A stretch of 64,000 bases of DNA from Climacium dendroides (lineage: Eukaryota > Streptophyta > Bryopsida > Hypnales > Climaciaceae): contig CATNNA010000006.1 of the NCBI GenBank assembly GCA_950106755.1, positions 1,426,001 to 1,490,000 of the forward strand, in the 5' to 3' direction. Numbering within the stretch: the stretch's first letter is position 1; the number at the start of each line of letters is the position of its first letter. The translations under genes were made by a program, and so were the position numbers. The notes below the pieces were generated by a model. It ran no database searches and was not told the origin of the DNA. It worked only from the letters and a program-made list of their open reading frames with translations. Below are positions 49,487-63,100 of the stretch, one piece after another.

Positions 49487-51707
49487 TTATATCGGTTTGA
49501 CGTGCAAGCATGTCCAAAAACGTAACACACAAGTTGCAATTGTTCAAAATAATTAGGATTCATGGAAAAACTTAACTTTAAGACAAACTAGTCTATTGCT
49601 TTCCTACAGTGTCTTCTTCATTTGATATGGATTTCAAAACAAATACTCTAGAAATCATGCTGTATTTAATAAAACCCAAACCAATAAATTATATCGGTTT
49701 GACGTGCAAGCATGTCCAAAAACGTAACACACAAGTTGCAATTGTTCAAAATAATTAGAATTCATGGAAATACTTAATTTTAAGACAACCCAGCCTATTG
49801 CTTTCATACATTGTCTTTGACATTTGAAATGGATTTCAAAACAAATACTCTAGAAATCATGTTGTATTTAATAAAACCAAACCAATAAATTATATCGGTT
49901 TGACGTGCAAGCATGTCCAAAAACGTAACACACAAGTTGCAATTGTTCAAAATAATTAGGATTCATGGAAAAACATAACTTTAAGACAAACCAGTCTATT
50001 GCTTTCCTAGAGTGTTTTCTTCATTTGATATGGATTTCAAAACAAATACCCTAGAAATCATACTGTATTTAATAAAACCCAAACCAATAAATTATATCGG
50101 TTTGACGTGCAAGCATGTCCAAAAACGTAACACACAAGTTGCAATTGTTCAAAATAATTAGGATTCATGGAAAAACTTAACTTTAAGACAAACCAGTCTA
50201 TTGCTTTCCTACAGTGTCTTCTTCATTTGATATGGATTTCAAAACAAATACTCTAGAAATCATGCTGTATTTAATAAAACCCAAACCAATAAATTATATC
50301 GGTTTGACGTGCAAGCATGTCCAAAAACGTAACACACAAGTTGCAATTGTTCAAAATAATTAGGATTCATGGAAAAACTTAACTTGAAGACAAACCAGTC
50401 TATTGCTTTCCTACACTGTCTTCTTCATTTGAAATGGATTTCAAAACAAATACTCTAGAAATCATGTTGTATTTAATAACACCCAAACCAATAAATTATA
50501 TCGGTTTGACGTGCAAGCATGTCCAAAAACGTAACACACAAGTTGCAATTGTTCAAAATAATTAGGATTCATGGAAAAACTTAACTTCAAGACAAACCAA
50601 TCTATTGCTTTCCTACAGTGTCTTCTTCATTTGATATGGATTTCAAAACAAATACTCTAGAAATCGTCCTGTATTTAATACAAACCAAACCAATAAATTA
50701 TATCGGTTTGACGTGCAAGCATGTCCAAAAACGTAACACACAAGTTGCAATTGTTCAAAATAATTAGAATTCATGGAAAAACTTAACTTTAAGACAAACC
50801 AGCCTATTGCTTTCCTACACTGTCTTTGACATTTGAAATGAATTTCAAAACAAATACTCTATAAATCATGCTGTATTTAATGAAACCCAAACCAATAAAT
50901 TATATCGGTTTGACGTGCAAGCATGTCCAAAAACGTAACACACAAGTTGCAATTGTTCAAAATAATTAGAATTCATGGAAATACTTAATTTTAAGACAAA
51001 CCAGCCTATTGCTTTCATACATTGTCTTTGACATTTGAAATGGATTTCAAAACAAATACTCTAGAAATCATGCTGTATTTAATAAAACCCAAACCAATAA
51101 ATTATATCGGGTTGACGTGCAAGCATGTCCAAAAACGTAACACACAAGTTGCAATTGTTCAAAATAATTAGGATTCATGGAAAAACTTAACTTTAAGACA
51201 AACTAGTCTATTGCTTTCCTACAGTGTCTTCTTCATTTGATATGGATTTCAAAACAAATACTCTAGAAATCATGCTGTATTTAATAAAACCCAAACCAAT
51301 AAATTACATCGGTTTGACGTGCAAGCATGTCCAAAAACGTAACACACAAGTTGCAATTGTTCAAAATAATTAGGATTCATGGAAAAACATAACTTGAAGA
51401 CAAACCAGTCTATTGCTTTCCTACAGTGTCTTCTTCATTTGATATGGATTTCAAAACAAATACTCTAGAAATCGTCCTGTATTTAATACAAACCAAACCA
51501 ATAAATTATATCGGTTTGACGTGCAAGCATGTCCAAAAACGTAACACACAAGTTGCAATTGTTCAAAATAATTAGGATTCATGGAAAAACATAACTTTAA
51601 GACAAACCAGTCTATTGCTTTCCTACAGTGTCTTCTTCATTTGATATGGATTTCAAAACAAATACTCTAGAAATCGTCCTGTATTTAATACAAACCAAAC
51701 CAATAAA

Positions 51708-51909
51708 TTATATCGGTTTGACGTGCAAGCATGTCCAAAAACGTAACACACAAGTCGCAATTGTTCAAAATAATTAGGATTCATGGAAAAACTTAACTTT
51801 AAGACAAACCGGTCTATTGCTTTCCTACAGTGTCTTCTTCATTTGATATGGATTTCAAAACAAATACTCTAGAAATCGTCCTGTATTTAATACAAACCAA
51901 ACCAATAAA
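51708..51909 (+). repeat. D-like monomer with AAGTCGC and ACCGGTC
   Basis: Changes from type A: GTTGCAATTG to GTCGCAATTG in the core, CTTAACTTTAAG, ACAAACCGGTC, and the tail ATCGTCCTG with AATACAAACC. It has six CpGs against three in the consensus. Other units with the AAGTCGC/ACCGGTC pair sit around 46706, 48120, 48524, 52159, 55390 and 58823. Confidence 0.86.
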
Positions 51910-52717
51910 TTATATCGGTTTGACGTGCAAGCATGTCCAAAAACGTAACACACAAGTTGCAATTGTTCAAAATAATTAGGATTCATGGAAAAACTTAACT
52001 TGAAGACAAACCAGTCTATTGCTTTCCTACAGTGTCTTCTTCATTTGATATGGATTTCAAAACAAATACTCTAGAAATCGTCCTGTATTTAATACAAACC
52101 AAACCAATAAATTATATCGGTTTGACGTGCAAGCATGTCCAAAAACGTAACACACAAGTCGCAATTGTTCAAAATAATTAGGATTCATGGAAAAACTTAA
52201 CTTTAAGACAAACCGGTCTATTGCTTTCCTACAGTGTCTTCTTCATTTGATATGGATTTCAAAACAAATACTCTAGAAATCGTACTGTATTTAATACAAA
52301 CCAAACCAATAAATTATATCGGTTTGACGTGCAAGCATGTCCAAAAACGTAACACACAAGTTGCAATTGTTCAAAATAATTAGGATTCATGGAAAAACTT
52401 AACTTGAAGACAAACCAGTCTATTGCTTTCCTACAGTGTCTTCTTCATTTGATATGGATTTCAAAACAAATACTCTAGAAATCATGCTGTATTTAATAAA
52501 ACCCAAACCAATAAATTAGATCGGTTTGACGTGCAAGCATGTCCAAAAACGTAACAAACAAGTTGCAATTGTTCAAAATAATTAGGATTCATGGAAAAAC
52601 ATAACTTGAAGACAAACCAGTCTATTGCTTTCCTACAGTGTCTTCTTCATTTGATATGGATTTCAAAACAAATACTCTAGAAATCATGCTGTATTTAATA
52701 AAACCCAAACCAATAAA

Positions 52718-55700
52718 TTATATCGGTTTGACGTGGAAGCATGTCCAAAAACGTAACACACAAGTTGCAATTGTTCAAAATAATTAGGATTCATGGAAAT
52801 ACTTAATTTTAAGACAACCCAGCCTATTGCTTTCATACATTGTCTTTGACATTTGAAATGGATTTCAAAACAAATACTCTAGAAATCATGCTGTATTTAA
52901 TAAAACCCAAACCAATAAATTATATCGGTTTGACGTGCAAGCATGTCCAAAAACGTAACACACAAGTTGCAATTGTTCAAAATAATTAGGATTCATGGAA
53001 AAACTTAACTTTAAGACAAACCAGTCTATTGCTTTCCTACAGTGTCTTCTTCATTTGATATGGATTTCAAAACAAATACTCTAGAAATCATGCTGTATTT
53101 AATAAAACCCAAACCAATAAATTAGATCGGTTTGACGTGCAAGCATGTCCAAAAACGTAACAAACAAGTTGCAATTGTTCAAAATAATTAGGATTCATGG
53201 AAAAACATAACTTTAAGACAAACCAGTCTATTGCTTTCCTACACTGTCTTTGACATTTGAAATGGATTTCAAACCAAATACTCTAGAAATCGTCCTGTAT
53301 TTAATACAAACCAAACCAATAAATTATATCGGTTTGACGTGCAAGCATGTCCAAAAACGTAACACACAAGTTGCAATTGTTCAAAATAATTAGGATTCAT
53401 GGAAAAACTTAACTTTAAGACAAACTAGTCTATTGCTTTCCTACAGTGTCTTCTTCATTTGATATGGATTTCAAAACAAATACTCTAGAAATCATGCTGT
53501 ATTTAATAAAACCCAAACCAATAAATTATATCGGTTTGACGTGCAAGCATGTCCAAAAACGTAACACACAAGTTGCAATTGTTCAAAATAATTAGAATTC
53601 ATGGAAATACTTAATTTTAAGACAACCCAGCCTATTGCTTTCATACATTGTCTTTGACATTTGAAATGGATTTCAAAACAAATACTCTAGAAATCATGCT
53701 GTATTTAATAAAACCAAACCAATAAATTATATCGGTTTGACGTGCAAGCATGTCCAAAAACGTAACACACAAGTTGCAATTGTTCAAAATAATTAGGATT
53801 CATGGAAAAACATAACTTTAAGACAAACCAGTCTATTGCTTTCCTAGAGTGTTTTCTTCATTTGATATGGATTTCAAAACAAATACTCTAGAAATCATAC
53901 TGTATTTAATAAAACCCAAACCAATAAATTATATCGGTTTGACGTGCAAGCATGTCCAAAAACGTAACACACAAGTTGCAATTGTTCAAAATAATTAGGA
54001 TTCATGGAAAAACTTAACTTGAAGACAAACCAGTCTATTGCTTTCCTACAGTGTCTTCTTCATTTGATATGGATTTCAAAACAAATACTCTAGAAATCAT
54101 GCTGTATTTAATAAAATCCAAACCAATAAATTATATCGGTTTGACGTGCAAGCATGTCCAAAAACGTAACACACAAGTTGCAATTGTTCAAAATAATTAG
54201 GATTCATGGAAAAACATAACTTGAAGACAAACCAGTCTATTGCTTTCCTACACTGTCTTCTTCATTTGAAATGGATTTCAAAACAAATACTCTAGAAATC
54301 ATGTTGTATTTAATAACACCCAAACCAATAAATTATATCGGTTTGACGTGCAAGCATGTCCAAAAACGTAACACACAAGTTGCAATTGTTCAAAATAATT
54401 AGGATTCATGGAAAAACTTAACTTTAAGACAAACCAGCCTATTGCTTTCCTACACTGTCTTTGACATTTGAAATGAATTTCAAAACAAATACTCTAGAAA
54501 TCATGCTGTATTTAATGAAACCCAAACCAATAAATTATATCGGTTTGACGTGCAAGCATGTCCAGAAACGTAACACACAAGTTGCAATTGTTCAAAATAA
54601 TTAGAATTCATGGAAATACTTAATTTTAAGACAACCCAGCCTATTGCTTTCATACATTGTCTTTGACATTTGAAATGGATTTCAAAACAAATACTCTAGA
54701 AATCATGCTGTATTTAATAAAACCCAAACCAATAAATTATATCGGTTTGACGTGCAAGCATGTCCAAAAACGTAACACACAAGTTGCAATTGTTCAAAAT
54801 AATTAGGATTCATGGAAAAACTTAACTTTAAGACAAACTAGTCTATTGCTTTCCTACAGTGTCTTCTTCATTTGATATGGATTTCAAAACAAATACTCTA
54901 GAAATCATGCTGTATTTAATAAAACCCAAACCAATAAATTATATCGGTTTGACGTGCAAGCATGTCCAAAAACGTAACACACAAGTTGCAATTGTTCAAA
55001 ATAATTAGGATTCATGGAAAAACATAACTTGAAGACAAACCAGTCTATTGCTTTCCTACAGTGTCTTCTTCATTTGATATGGATTTCAAAACAAATACTC
55101 TAGAAATCGTCCTGTATTTAATACAAACCAAACCAATAAATTATATCGGTTTGACGTGCAAGCATGTCCAAAAACGTAACACACAAGTTGCAATTGTTCA
55201 AAATAATTAGGATTCATGGAAAAACATAACTTTAAGACAAACCAGTCTATTGCTTTCCTACAGTGTCTTCTTCATTTGATATGGATTTCAAAACAAATAC
55301 TCTAGAAATCGTCCTGTATTTAATACAAACCAAACCAATAAATTATATCGGTTTGACGTGCAAGCATGTCCAAAAACGTAACACACAAGTCGCAATTGTT
55401 CAAAATAATTAGGATTCATGGAAAAACTTAACTTTAAGACAAACCGGTCTATTGCTTTCCTACAGTGTCTTCTTCATTTGATATGGATTTCAAAACAAAT
55501 ACTCTAGAAATCGTCCTGTATTTAATACAAACCAAACCAATAAATTATATCGGTTTGACGTGCAAGCATGTCCAAAAACGTAACACACAAGTTGCAATTG
55601 TTCAAAATAATTAGGATTCATGGAAAAACTTAACTTTAAGACAAACCAATCTATTGCTTTCCTACAGTGTCTTCTTCATTTGATATGGATTTCAAAACAA

Positions 55701-55948
55701 ATACTCTAGAAATCATGCTGTATTTAATAAAACCCAAACCAATAAATTAGATCGGTTTGACGTGCAAGCATGTCCAAAAACGTAACAAACAAGTTGCAAT
55801 TGTTCAAAATAATTAGGATTCATGGAAAAACATAACTTGAAGACAAACCAGTCTATTGCTTTCCAACAGTGTCTTCTTCATTTGATATGGATTTCAAAAC
55901 AAATACTCTAGAAATCATGCTGTATTTAATAAAACCCAAACCAATAAA
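52718..55948 (+). repeat. Long HOR, copy 2 (3,231 bp, 16 monomers)
   Basis: Starts with GTGGAAGC (52733), then TTTCAAACC (53269), CTAGAGTG (53844), AATAACACCC (about 54315), GACAAACTAGTC units, D-like units and AAGTCGC (55390). The GTGGAAGC, TTTCAAACC and CTAGAGTG markers repeat at a lag of exactly 3,231 bp (16 x 202 minus 1; the B unit at 53542 is 201 bp because AAAACCAAACC lacks a C). Confidence 0.9.
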
Positions 55949-58900
55949 TTATATCGGTTTGACGTGGAAGCATGTCCAAAAACGTAACACACAAGTTGCA
56001 ATTGTTCAAAATAATTAGGATTCATGGAAATACTTAATTTTAAGACAACCCAGCCTATTGCTTTCATACATTGTCTTTGACATTTGAAATGGATTTCAAA
56101 ACAAATACTCTAGAAATCATGCTGTATTTAATAAAACCCAAACCAATAAATTATATCGGTTTGACGTGCAAGCATGTCCAAAAACGTAACACACAAGTTG
56201 CAATTGTTCAAAATAATTAGGATTCATGGAAAAACTTAACTTTAAGACAAACCAGTCTATTGCTTTCCTACAGTGTCTTCTTCATTTGATATGGATTTCA
56301 AAACAAATACTCTAGAAATCATGCTGTATTTAATAAAACCCAAACCAATAAATTAGATCGGTTTGACGTGCAAGCATGTCCAAAAACGTAACAAACAAGT
56401 TGCAATTGTTCAAAATAATTAGGATTCATGGAAAAACATAACTTTAAGACAAACCAGTCTATTGCTTTCCTACACTGTCTTTGACATTTGAAATGGATTT
56501 CAAACCAAATACTCTAGAAATCGTCCTGTATTTAATACAAACCAAACCAATAAATTATATCGGTTTGACGTGCAAGCATGTCCAAAAACGTAACACACAA
56601 GTTGCAATTGTTCAAAATAATTAGGATTCATGGAAAAACTTAACTTTAAGACAAACTAGTCTATTGCTTTCCTACAGTGTCTTCTTCATTTGATATGGAT
56701 TTCAAAACAAATACTCTAGAAATCATGCTGTATTTAATAAAACCCAAACCAATAAATTATATCGGTTTGACGTGCAAGCATGTCCAAAAACGTAACACAC
56801 AAGTTGCAATTGTTCAAAATAATTAGAATTCATGGAAATACTTAATTTTAAGACAACCCAGCCTATTGCTTTCATACATTGTCTTTGACATTTGAAATGG
56901 ATTTCAAAACAAATACTCTAGAAATCATGCTGTATTTAATAAAACCAAACCAATAAATTATATCGGTTTGACGTGCAAGCATGTCCAAAAACGTAACACA
57001 CAAGTTGCAATTGTTCAAAATAATTAGGATTCATGGAAAAACATAACTTTAAGACAAACCAGTCTATTACTTTCCTAGAGTGTTTTCTTCATTTGATATG
57101 GATTTCAAAACAAATACTCTAGAAATCATACTGTATTTAATAAAACCCAAACCAATAAATTATATCGGTTTGACGTGCAAGCATGTCCAAAAACGTAACA
57201 CACAAGTTGCAATTGTTCAAAATAATTAGGATTCATGGAAAAACTTAACTTGAAGACAAACCAGTCTATTGCTTTCCTACAGTGTCTTCTTCATTTGATA
57301 TGGATTTCAAAACAAATACTCTAGAAATCATGCTGTATTTAATAAAACCCAAACCAATAAATTATATCGGTTTGACGTGCAAGCATGTCCAAAAACGTAA
57401 CACACAAGTTGCAATTGTTCAAAATAATTAGGATTCATGGAAAAACATAACTTGAAGACAAACCAGTCTATTGCTTTCCTACACTGTCTTCTTCATTTGA
57501 AATGGATTTCAAAACAAATACTCTAGAAATCATGTTGTATTTAATAACACCCAAACCAATAAATTATATCGGTTTGACGTGCAAGCATGTCCAAAAACGT
57601 AACACACAAGTTGCAATTGTTCAAAATAATTAGGATTCATGGAAAAACTTAACTTTAAGACAAACCAATCTATTGCTTTCCTACAGTGTCTTCTTCATTT
57701 GATATGGATTTCAAAACAAATACTCTAGAAATCGTCCTGTATTTAATACAAACCAAACCAATAAATTATATCGGTTTGACGTGCAAGCATGTCCAAAAAC
57801 GTAACACACAAGTTGCAATTGTTCAAAATAATTAGAATTCATGGAAAAACTTAACTTTAAGACAAACCAGCCTATTGCTTTCCTACACTGTCTTTGACAT
57901 TTGAAATGAATTTCAAAACAAATACTCTAGAAATCATGCTGTATTTAATGAAACCCAAACCAATAAATTATATCGGTTTGACGTGCAAGCATGTCCAGAA
58001 ACGTAACACACAAGTTGCAATTGTTCAAAATAATTAGAATTCATGGAAATACTTAATTTTAAGACAACCCAGGCTATTGCTTTCATACATTGTCTTTGAC
58101 ATTTGAAATGGATTTCAAAACAAATACTCTAGAAATCATGCTGTATTTAATAAAACCCAAACCAATAAATTATATCGGTTTGACGTGCAAGCATGTCCAA
58201 AAACGTAACACACAAGTTGCAATTGTTCAAAATAATTAGGATTCATGGAAAAACTTAACTTTAAGACAAACTAGTCTATTGCTTTCCTACAGTGTCTTCT
58301 TCATTTGATATGGATTTCAAAACAAATACTCTAGAAATCATGCTGTATTTAATAAAACCCAAACCAATAAATTATATCGGTTTGACGTGCAAGCATGTCC
58401 AAAAACGTAACACACAAGTTGCAATTGTTCAAAATAATTAGGATTCATGGAAAAACATAACTTGAAGACAAACCAGTCTATTGCTTTCCTACAGTGTCTT
58501 CTTCATTTGATATGGATTTCAAAACAAATACTCTAGAAATCGTCCTGTATTTAATACAAACCAAACCAATAAATTATATCGGTTTGACGTGCAAGCATGT
58601 CCAAAAACGTAACACACAAGTTGCAATTGTTCAAAATAATTAGGATTCATGGAAAAACATAACTTTAAGACAAACCAGTCTATTGCTTTCCTACAGTGTC
58701 TTCTTCATTTGATATGGATTTCAAAACAAATACTCTAGAAATCGTCCTGTATTTAATACAAACCAAACCAATAAATTATATCGGTTTGACGTGCAAGCAT
58801 GTCCAAAAACGTAACACACAAGTCGCAATTGTTCAAAATAATTAGGATTCATGGAAAAACTTAACTTTAAGACAAACCGGTCTATTGCTTTCCTACAGTG

Positions 58901-59179
58901 TCTTCTTCATTTGATATGGATTTCAAAACAAATACTCTAGAAATCGTCCTGTATTTAATACAAACCAAACCAATAAATTAGATCGGTTTGACGTGCAAGC
59001 ATGTCCAAAAACGTAACACACAAGTTGCAATTGTTCAAAATAATTAGGATTCATGGAAAAACTTAACTTTAAGACAAACCAGTCTATTGCTTTCCTACAG
59101 TGTCTTCTTCATTTGATATGGATTTCAAAACAAATACTCTAGAAATCATGCTGTATTTAATAAAACCCAAACCAATAAA
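55949..59179 (+). repeat. Long HOR, copy 3 (3,231 bp, 16 monomers)
   Basis: Same marker order as copy 2: GTGGAAGC 55964, TTTCAAACC 56500, CTAGAGTG 57075 and AAGTCGC 58823. AAGTCGC lies 3,433 bp after its partner, while the overall length is unchanged. One monomer (near 57570, ACCAATC with ATCGTCCTG) has therefore been gained before AAGTCGC and one lost after it. A private change is CTATTACTTTCC at about 57065. Confidence 0.88.
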
Positions 59180-60165
59180 TTATATCGGTTTGACGTGGAA
59201 GCATGTCCAAAAACGTAACACACAAGTTGCAATTGTTCAAAATAATTAGGATTCATGGAAATACTTAATTTTAAGACAACCCAGCCTATTGCTTTCATAC
59301 ATTGTCTTTGACATTTGAAATGGATTTCAAAACAAATACTCTAGAAATCATGCTGTATTTAATAAAACCCAAACCAATAAATTATATCGGTTTGACGTGC
59401 AAGCATGTCCAAAAACGTAACACACAAGTTGCAATTGTTCAAAATAATTAGGATTCATGGAAAAACTTAACTTGAAGACAAACCAGTCTATTGCTTTCCT
59501 ACAGTGTCTTCTTCATTTGATATGGATTTCAAAACAAATACTCTAGAAATCATGCTGTATTTAATAAAACCCAAACCAATAAATTATATCGGTTTGACGT
59601 GCAAGCATGTCCAAAAACGTAACAAACAAGTTGCAATTGTTCAAAATAATTAGGATTCATGGAAAAACATAACTTTAAGACAAACCAGTCTATTGCTTTC
59701 CTACACTGTCTTTGACATTTGAAATGGATTTCAAACCAAATACTCTAGAAATCGTCCTGTATTTAATACAAACCAAACCAATAAATTATATCGGTTTGAC
59801 GTGCAAGCATGTCCAAAAACGTAACACACAAGTTGCAATTGTTCAAAATAATTAGGATTCATGGAAAAACTTAACTTTAAGACAAACTAGTCTATTGCTT
59901 TCCTACAGTGTCTTCTTCATTTGATATGGATTTCAAAACAAATACTCTAGAAATCATGCTGTATTTAATAAAACCCAAACCAATAAATTATATCGGTTTG
60001 ACGTGCAAGCATGTCCAAAAACGTAACACACAAGTTGCAATTGTTCAAAATAATTAGGATTCATGGAAATACTTAATTTTAAGACAACCCAGCCTATTGC
60101 TTTCATACATTGTCTTTGACATTTGAAATGGATTTCAAAACAAATACTCTAGAAATCATGCTGTA
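59180..60165 (+). repeat. Long HOR, copy 4, truncated
   Basis: It begins with GTGGAAGC (59195) and includes TTTCAAACC (59731), both 3,231 bp after copy 3. It departs after the type B unit, around 60165: the tail reads AAAACCCAAACC and the next junction TAGATCGG, where copy 3 has AAAACCAAACC and TATATCGG. The CTAGAGTG unit expected next is absent. Confidence 0.83.
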
Positions 60166-63100
60166 TTTAATAAAACCCAAACCAATAAATTAGATCGGTT
60201 TGACGTGCAAGCATGTCCAAAAACGTAACACACAAGTTGCAATTGTTCAAAATAATTAGGATTCATGGAAAAACTTAACTTGAAGACAAACCAATCTATT
60301 GCTTTCCTACAGTGTCTTCTTCATTTGATATGGATTTCAAAACAAATACTCTAGAAATCATGCTGTATTTAATTCAAACCAAACCAATAAATTATATCGG
60401 TTTGACGTGCAAGCATGTCCAAAAACGTAACACACAAGTTGCAATTGTTCAAAATAATTAGGATTCATGGAAAAACTTAACTTTAAGACAAACTAGCCTA
60501 TTGCTTTCCTACACTGTCTTCTTCATTTGAAATGGATTTCAAAACAAATTGTCTAGAAATCATGCTGTATTTAATTCAAACCAAACCAATAAATTATATC
60601 GGTTTGACGTGCAAGCATGTCCAAAAACGTAACACACAAGTTGCAATTGTTCAAAATAATTAGAATTCATGGAAAAACTTAACTTTAAGACAAACCAGCC
60701 TATTGCTTTCCTACACAGTCTTCTTCATTTGAAATGGATTTCAAAACAAATACTCTAAAAATCATGCTGTATTTAATAAAACCCAAACCAATAAATTATA
60801 TCGGTTTGACGTGCAAGCATGTCCAAAAACGTAACACACAAGTTGCAATTGTTCAAAATAATTAGCATTCATGGAAAAACTTAACTTTAAGACAAACCAG
60901 CCTATTGCTTTCCTACACTGTCTTCATCATTTGATATGGATTTCAAAACAAATAGTCTAGAAATCATGCTGTATTTAATAAAACCCAAACCAATAAATTA
61001 TATCGGTTTGACGTGCAAGCATGTCCAAAAACGTAACACACAAGTTGCAATTGTTCAAAATAATTAGAATTCATGGAAAAACTTAACTTTAAGACAAACC
61101 AGTCTATTGCTTTCTTACAGTGTCTTCTTCATTTGATATGGATTTCAAAACAAATACTCTAGAAATCATGCTGTATTTAATTCAAACCAAACCAATAAAT
61201 TATATCGGTTTGACGTGCAAGCATGTCCAAAAACGTAACACACAAGTTGCAATTGTTCAAAATCATTAGAATTCATGGAAAAACATAATTTTAAGACAAA
61301 CCAGCCTATTGCTTTCCTACACTGTCTTCTTCATTTGATATGGATTTCAAAACAAATACTCTAGAAATCATGCTATATTTAATAATACCCAAACCAATAA
61401 ATTATATCGGTTTGACGTGCAAGCATGTCCAAAAACGTAACACACAAGTTGCAATTGTTCAAAATAATTAGGATTCATGGAAAAATTTAACTTGAAGACA
61501 AACCAGTCTATTGCTTTCCTACAGTGTCTTCTTCATTTGATATGGATTTCAAAACAAATACTCTAGAAATCATGCTGTATTTAATAAAACCCAAACCAAT
61601 AAATTAGATCGGTTTGACGTGCAAGCATGTCCAAAAACGTAACAAACAAGTTGCAATTGTTCAAAATAATTAGGATTCATGGAAAAACATAACTTTAAGA
61701 CAAACCAGTCTATTGCTTTCCTACAGTGTCTTCTTCATTTGATATGGATTTCAAAACAAATACTCTATAAATCATGCTGTATTTAATAAAACCCAAACCA
61801 ATAAATTATATCGGTTTGACGTGGAAGCATGTCCAAAAACGTAACACACAAGTTGCAATTGTTCAAAATAATTAGGATTCATGGAAAAACTTAATTTTAA
61901 GACAAACCAGCCTATTGCTTTCCTACACTGTCTTTGACATTTGAAATGGATTTCAAAACAAATACTCTAGAAATCATGCTGTATTTAAGAAAACCCAAAC
62001 CAATAAATTATATCGGTTTGACGTGCAAGCATGTCCAAAAACGTAACACACAAGTTGCAATTGTTCAAAATAATTAGGATTCATGGAAAAACTTAACTTG
62101 AAGACAAACCAGTCTATTGCTTTCCTACAGTGTCTTCTTCATTTGATATGGATTTCAAAACAAATACTCTAGAAATCATGCTGTATTTAATAAAACCCAA
62201 ACCAATAAATTAGATCGGTTTGACGTGCAAGCATGTCCAAAAACGTAACAAACAAGTTGCAATTGTTCAAAATAATTAGGATTCATGGAAAAACATAACT
62301 TTAAGACAAACCAGTCTATTGCTTTCCTACAGTGTCTTCTTCATTTGATATGGATTTCAAAACAAATACTCTAGAAATCATGCTGTATTTAATAAAACCC
62401 AAACCAATAAATTATATCGGTTTGACGTGCAAGCATGTCCAAAAACGTAACACACAAGTTGCAATTGTTCAAAATAATTAGGATTCATGGAAAAACTTAA
62501 TTTTAAGACAAACCAGCCTATTGCTTTCCTACACTGTCTTTGACATTTGAAATGGATTTCAAACCAAATACTCTAGAAATCATGCTGTATTTAATAAAAC
62601 CCAAACCAATAAATTATATCGGTTTGACGTGGAAGCATGTCCAAAAACGTAACACACAAGTTGCAATTGTTCAAAATAATTAGGATTCATGGAAATACTT
62701 AATTTTAAGACAACCCAGCCTATTGCTTTCATACATTGTCTTTGACATTTGAAATGGATTTCAAAACAAATACTCTAGAAATCATGCTGTATTTAATAAA
62801 ACCCAAACCAATAAATTATATCGGTTTGACGTGCAAGCATGTCCAAAAACGTAACACACAAGTTGCAATTGTTCAAAATAATTAGGATTCATGGAAAAAC
62901 TTAACTTGAAGACAAACCAGTCTATTGCTTTCCTACAGTGTCTTCTTCATTTGATATGGATTTCAAAACAAATACTCTAGAAATCATGCTGTATTTAATA
63001 AAACCCAAACCAATAAATTATATCGGTTTGACGTGCAAGCATGTCCAAAAACGTAACACACAAGTTGCAATTGTTCAAAATAATTAGGATTCATGGAAAA

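Larger units (their letters stand above)
48881..52717 (+). repeat. Long HOR, copy 1 (3,837 bp, 19 monomers)
   Basis: It starts with the GTGGAAGC unit (48881). Internal markers in order: TTTCAAACCAAATAC (49432), CTAGAGTGTTTTC (50007), ATCATGTTG/AATAACACCC (about 50465), TATCGGGTTGAC (51106), AAGTCGC (51755 and 52159). The first two markers recur 3,837 bp later in the next copy. This copy is three monomers longer than the following two, so a block of three was gained here or lost there. Confidence 0.86.
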
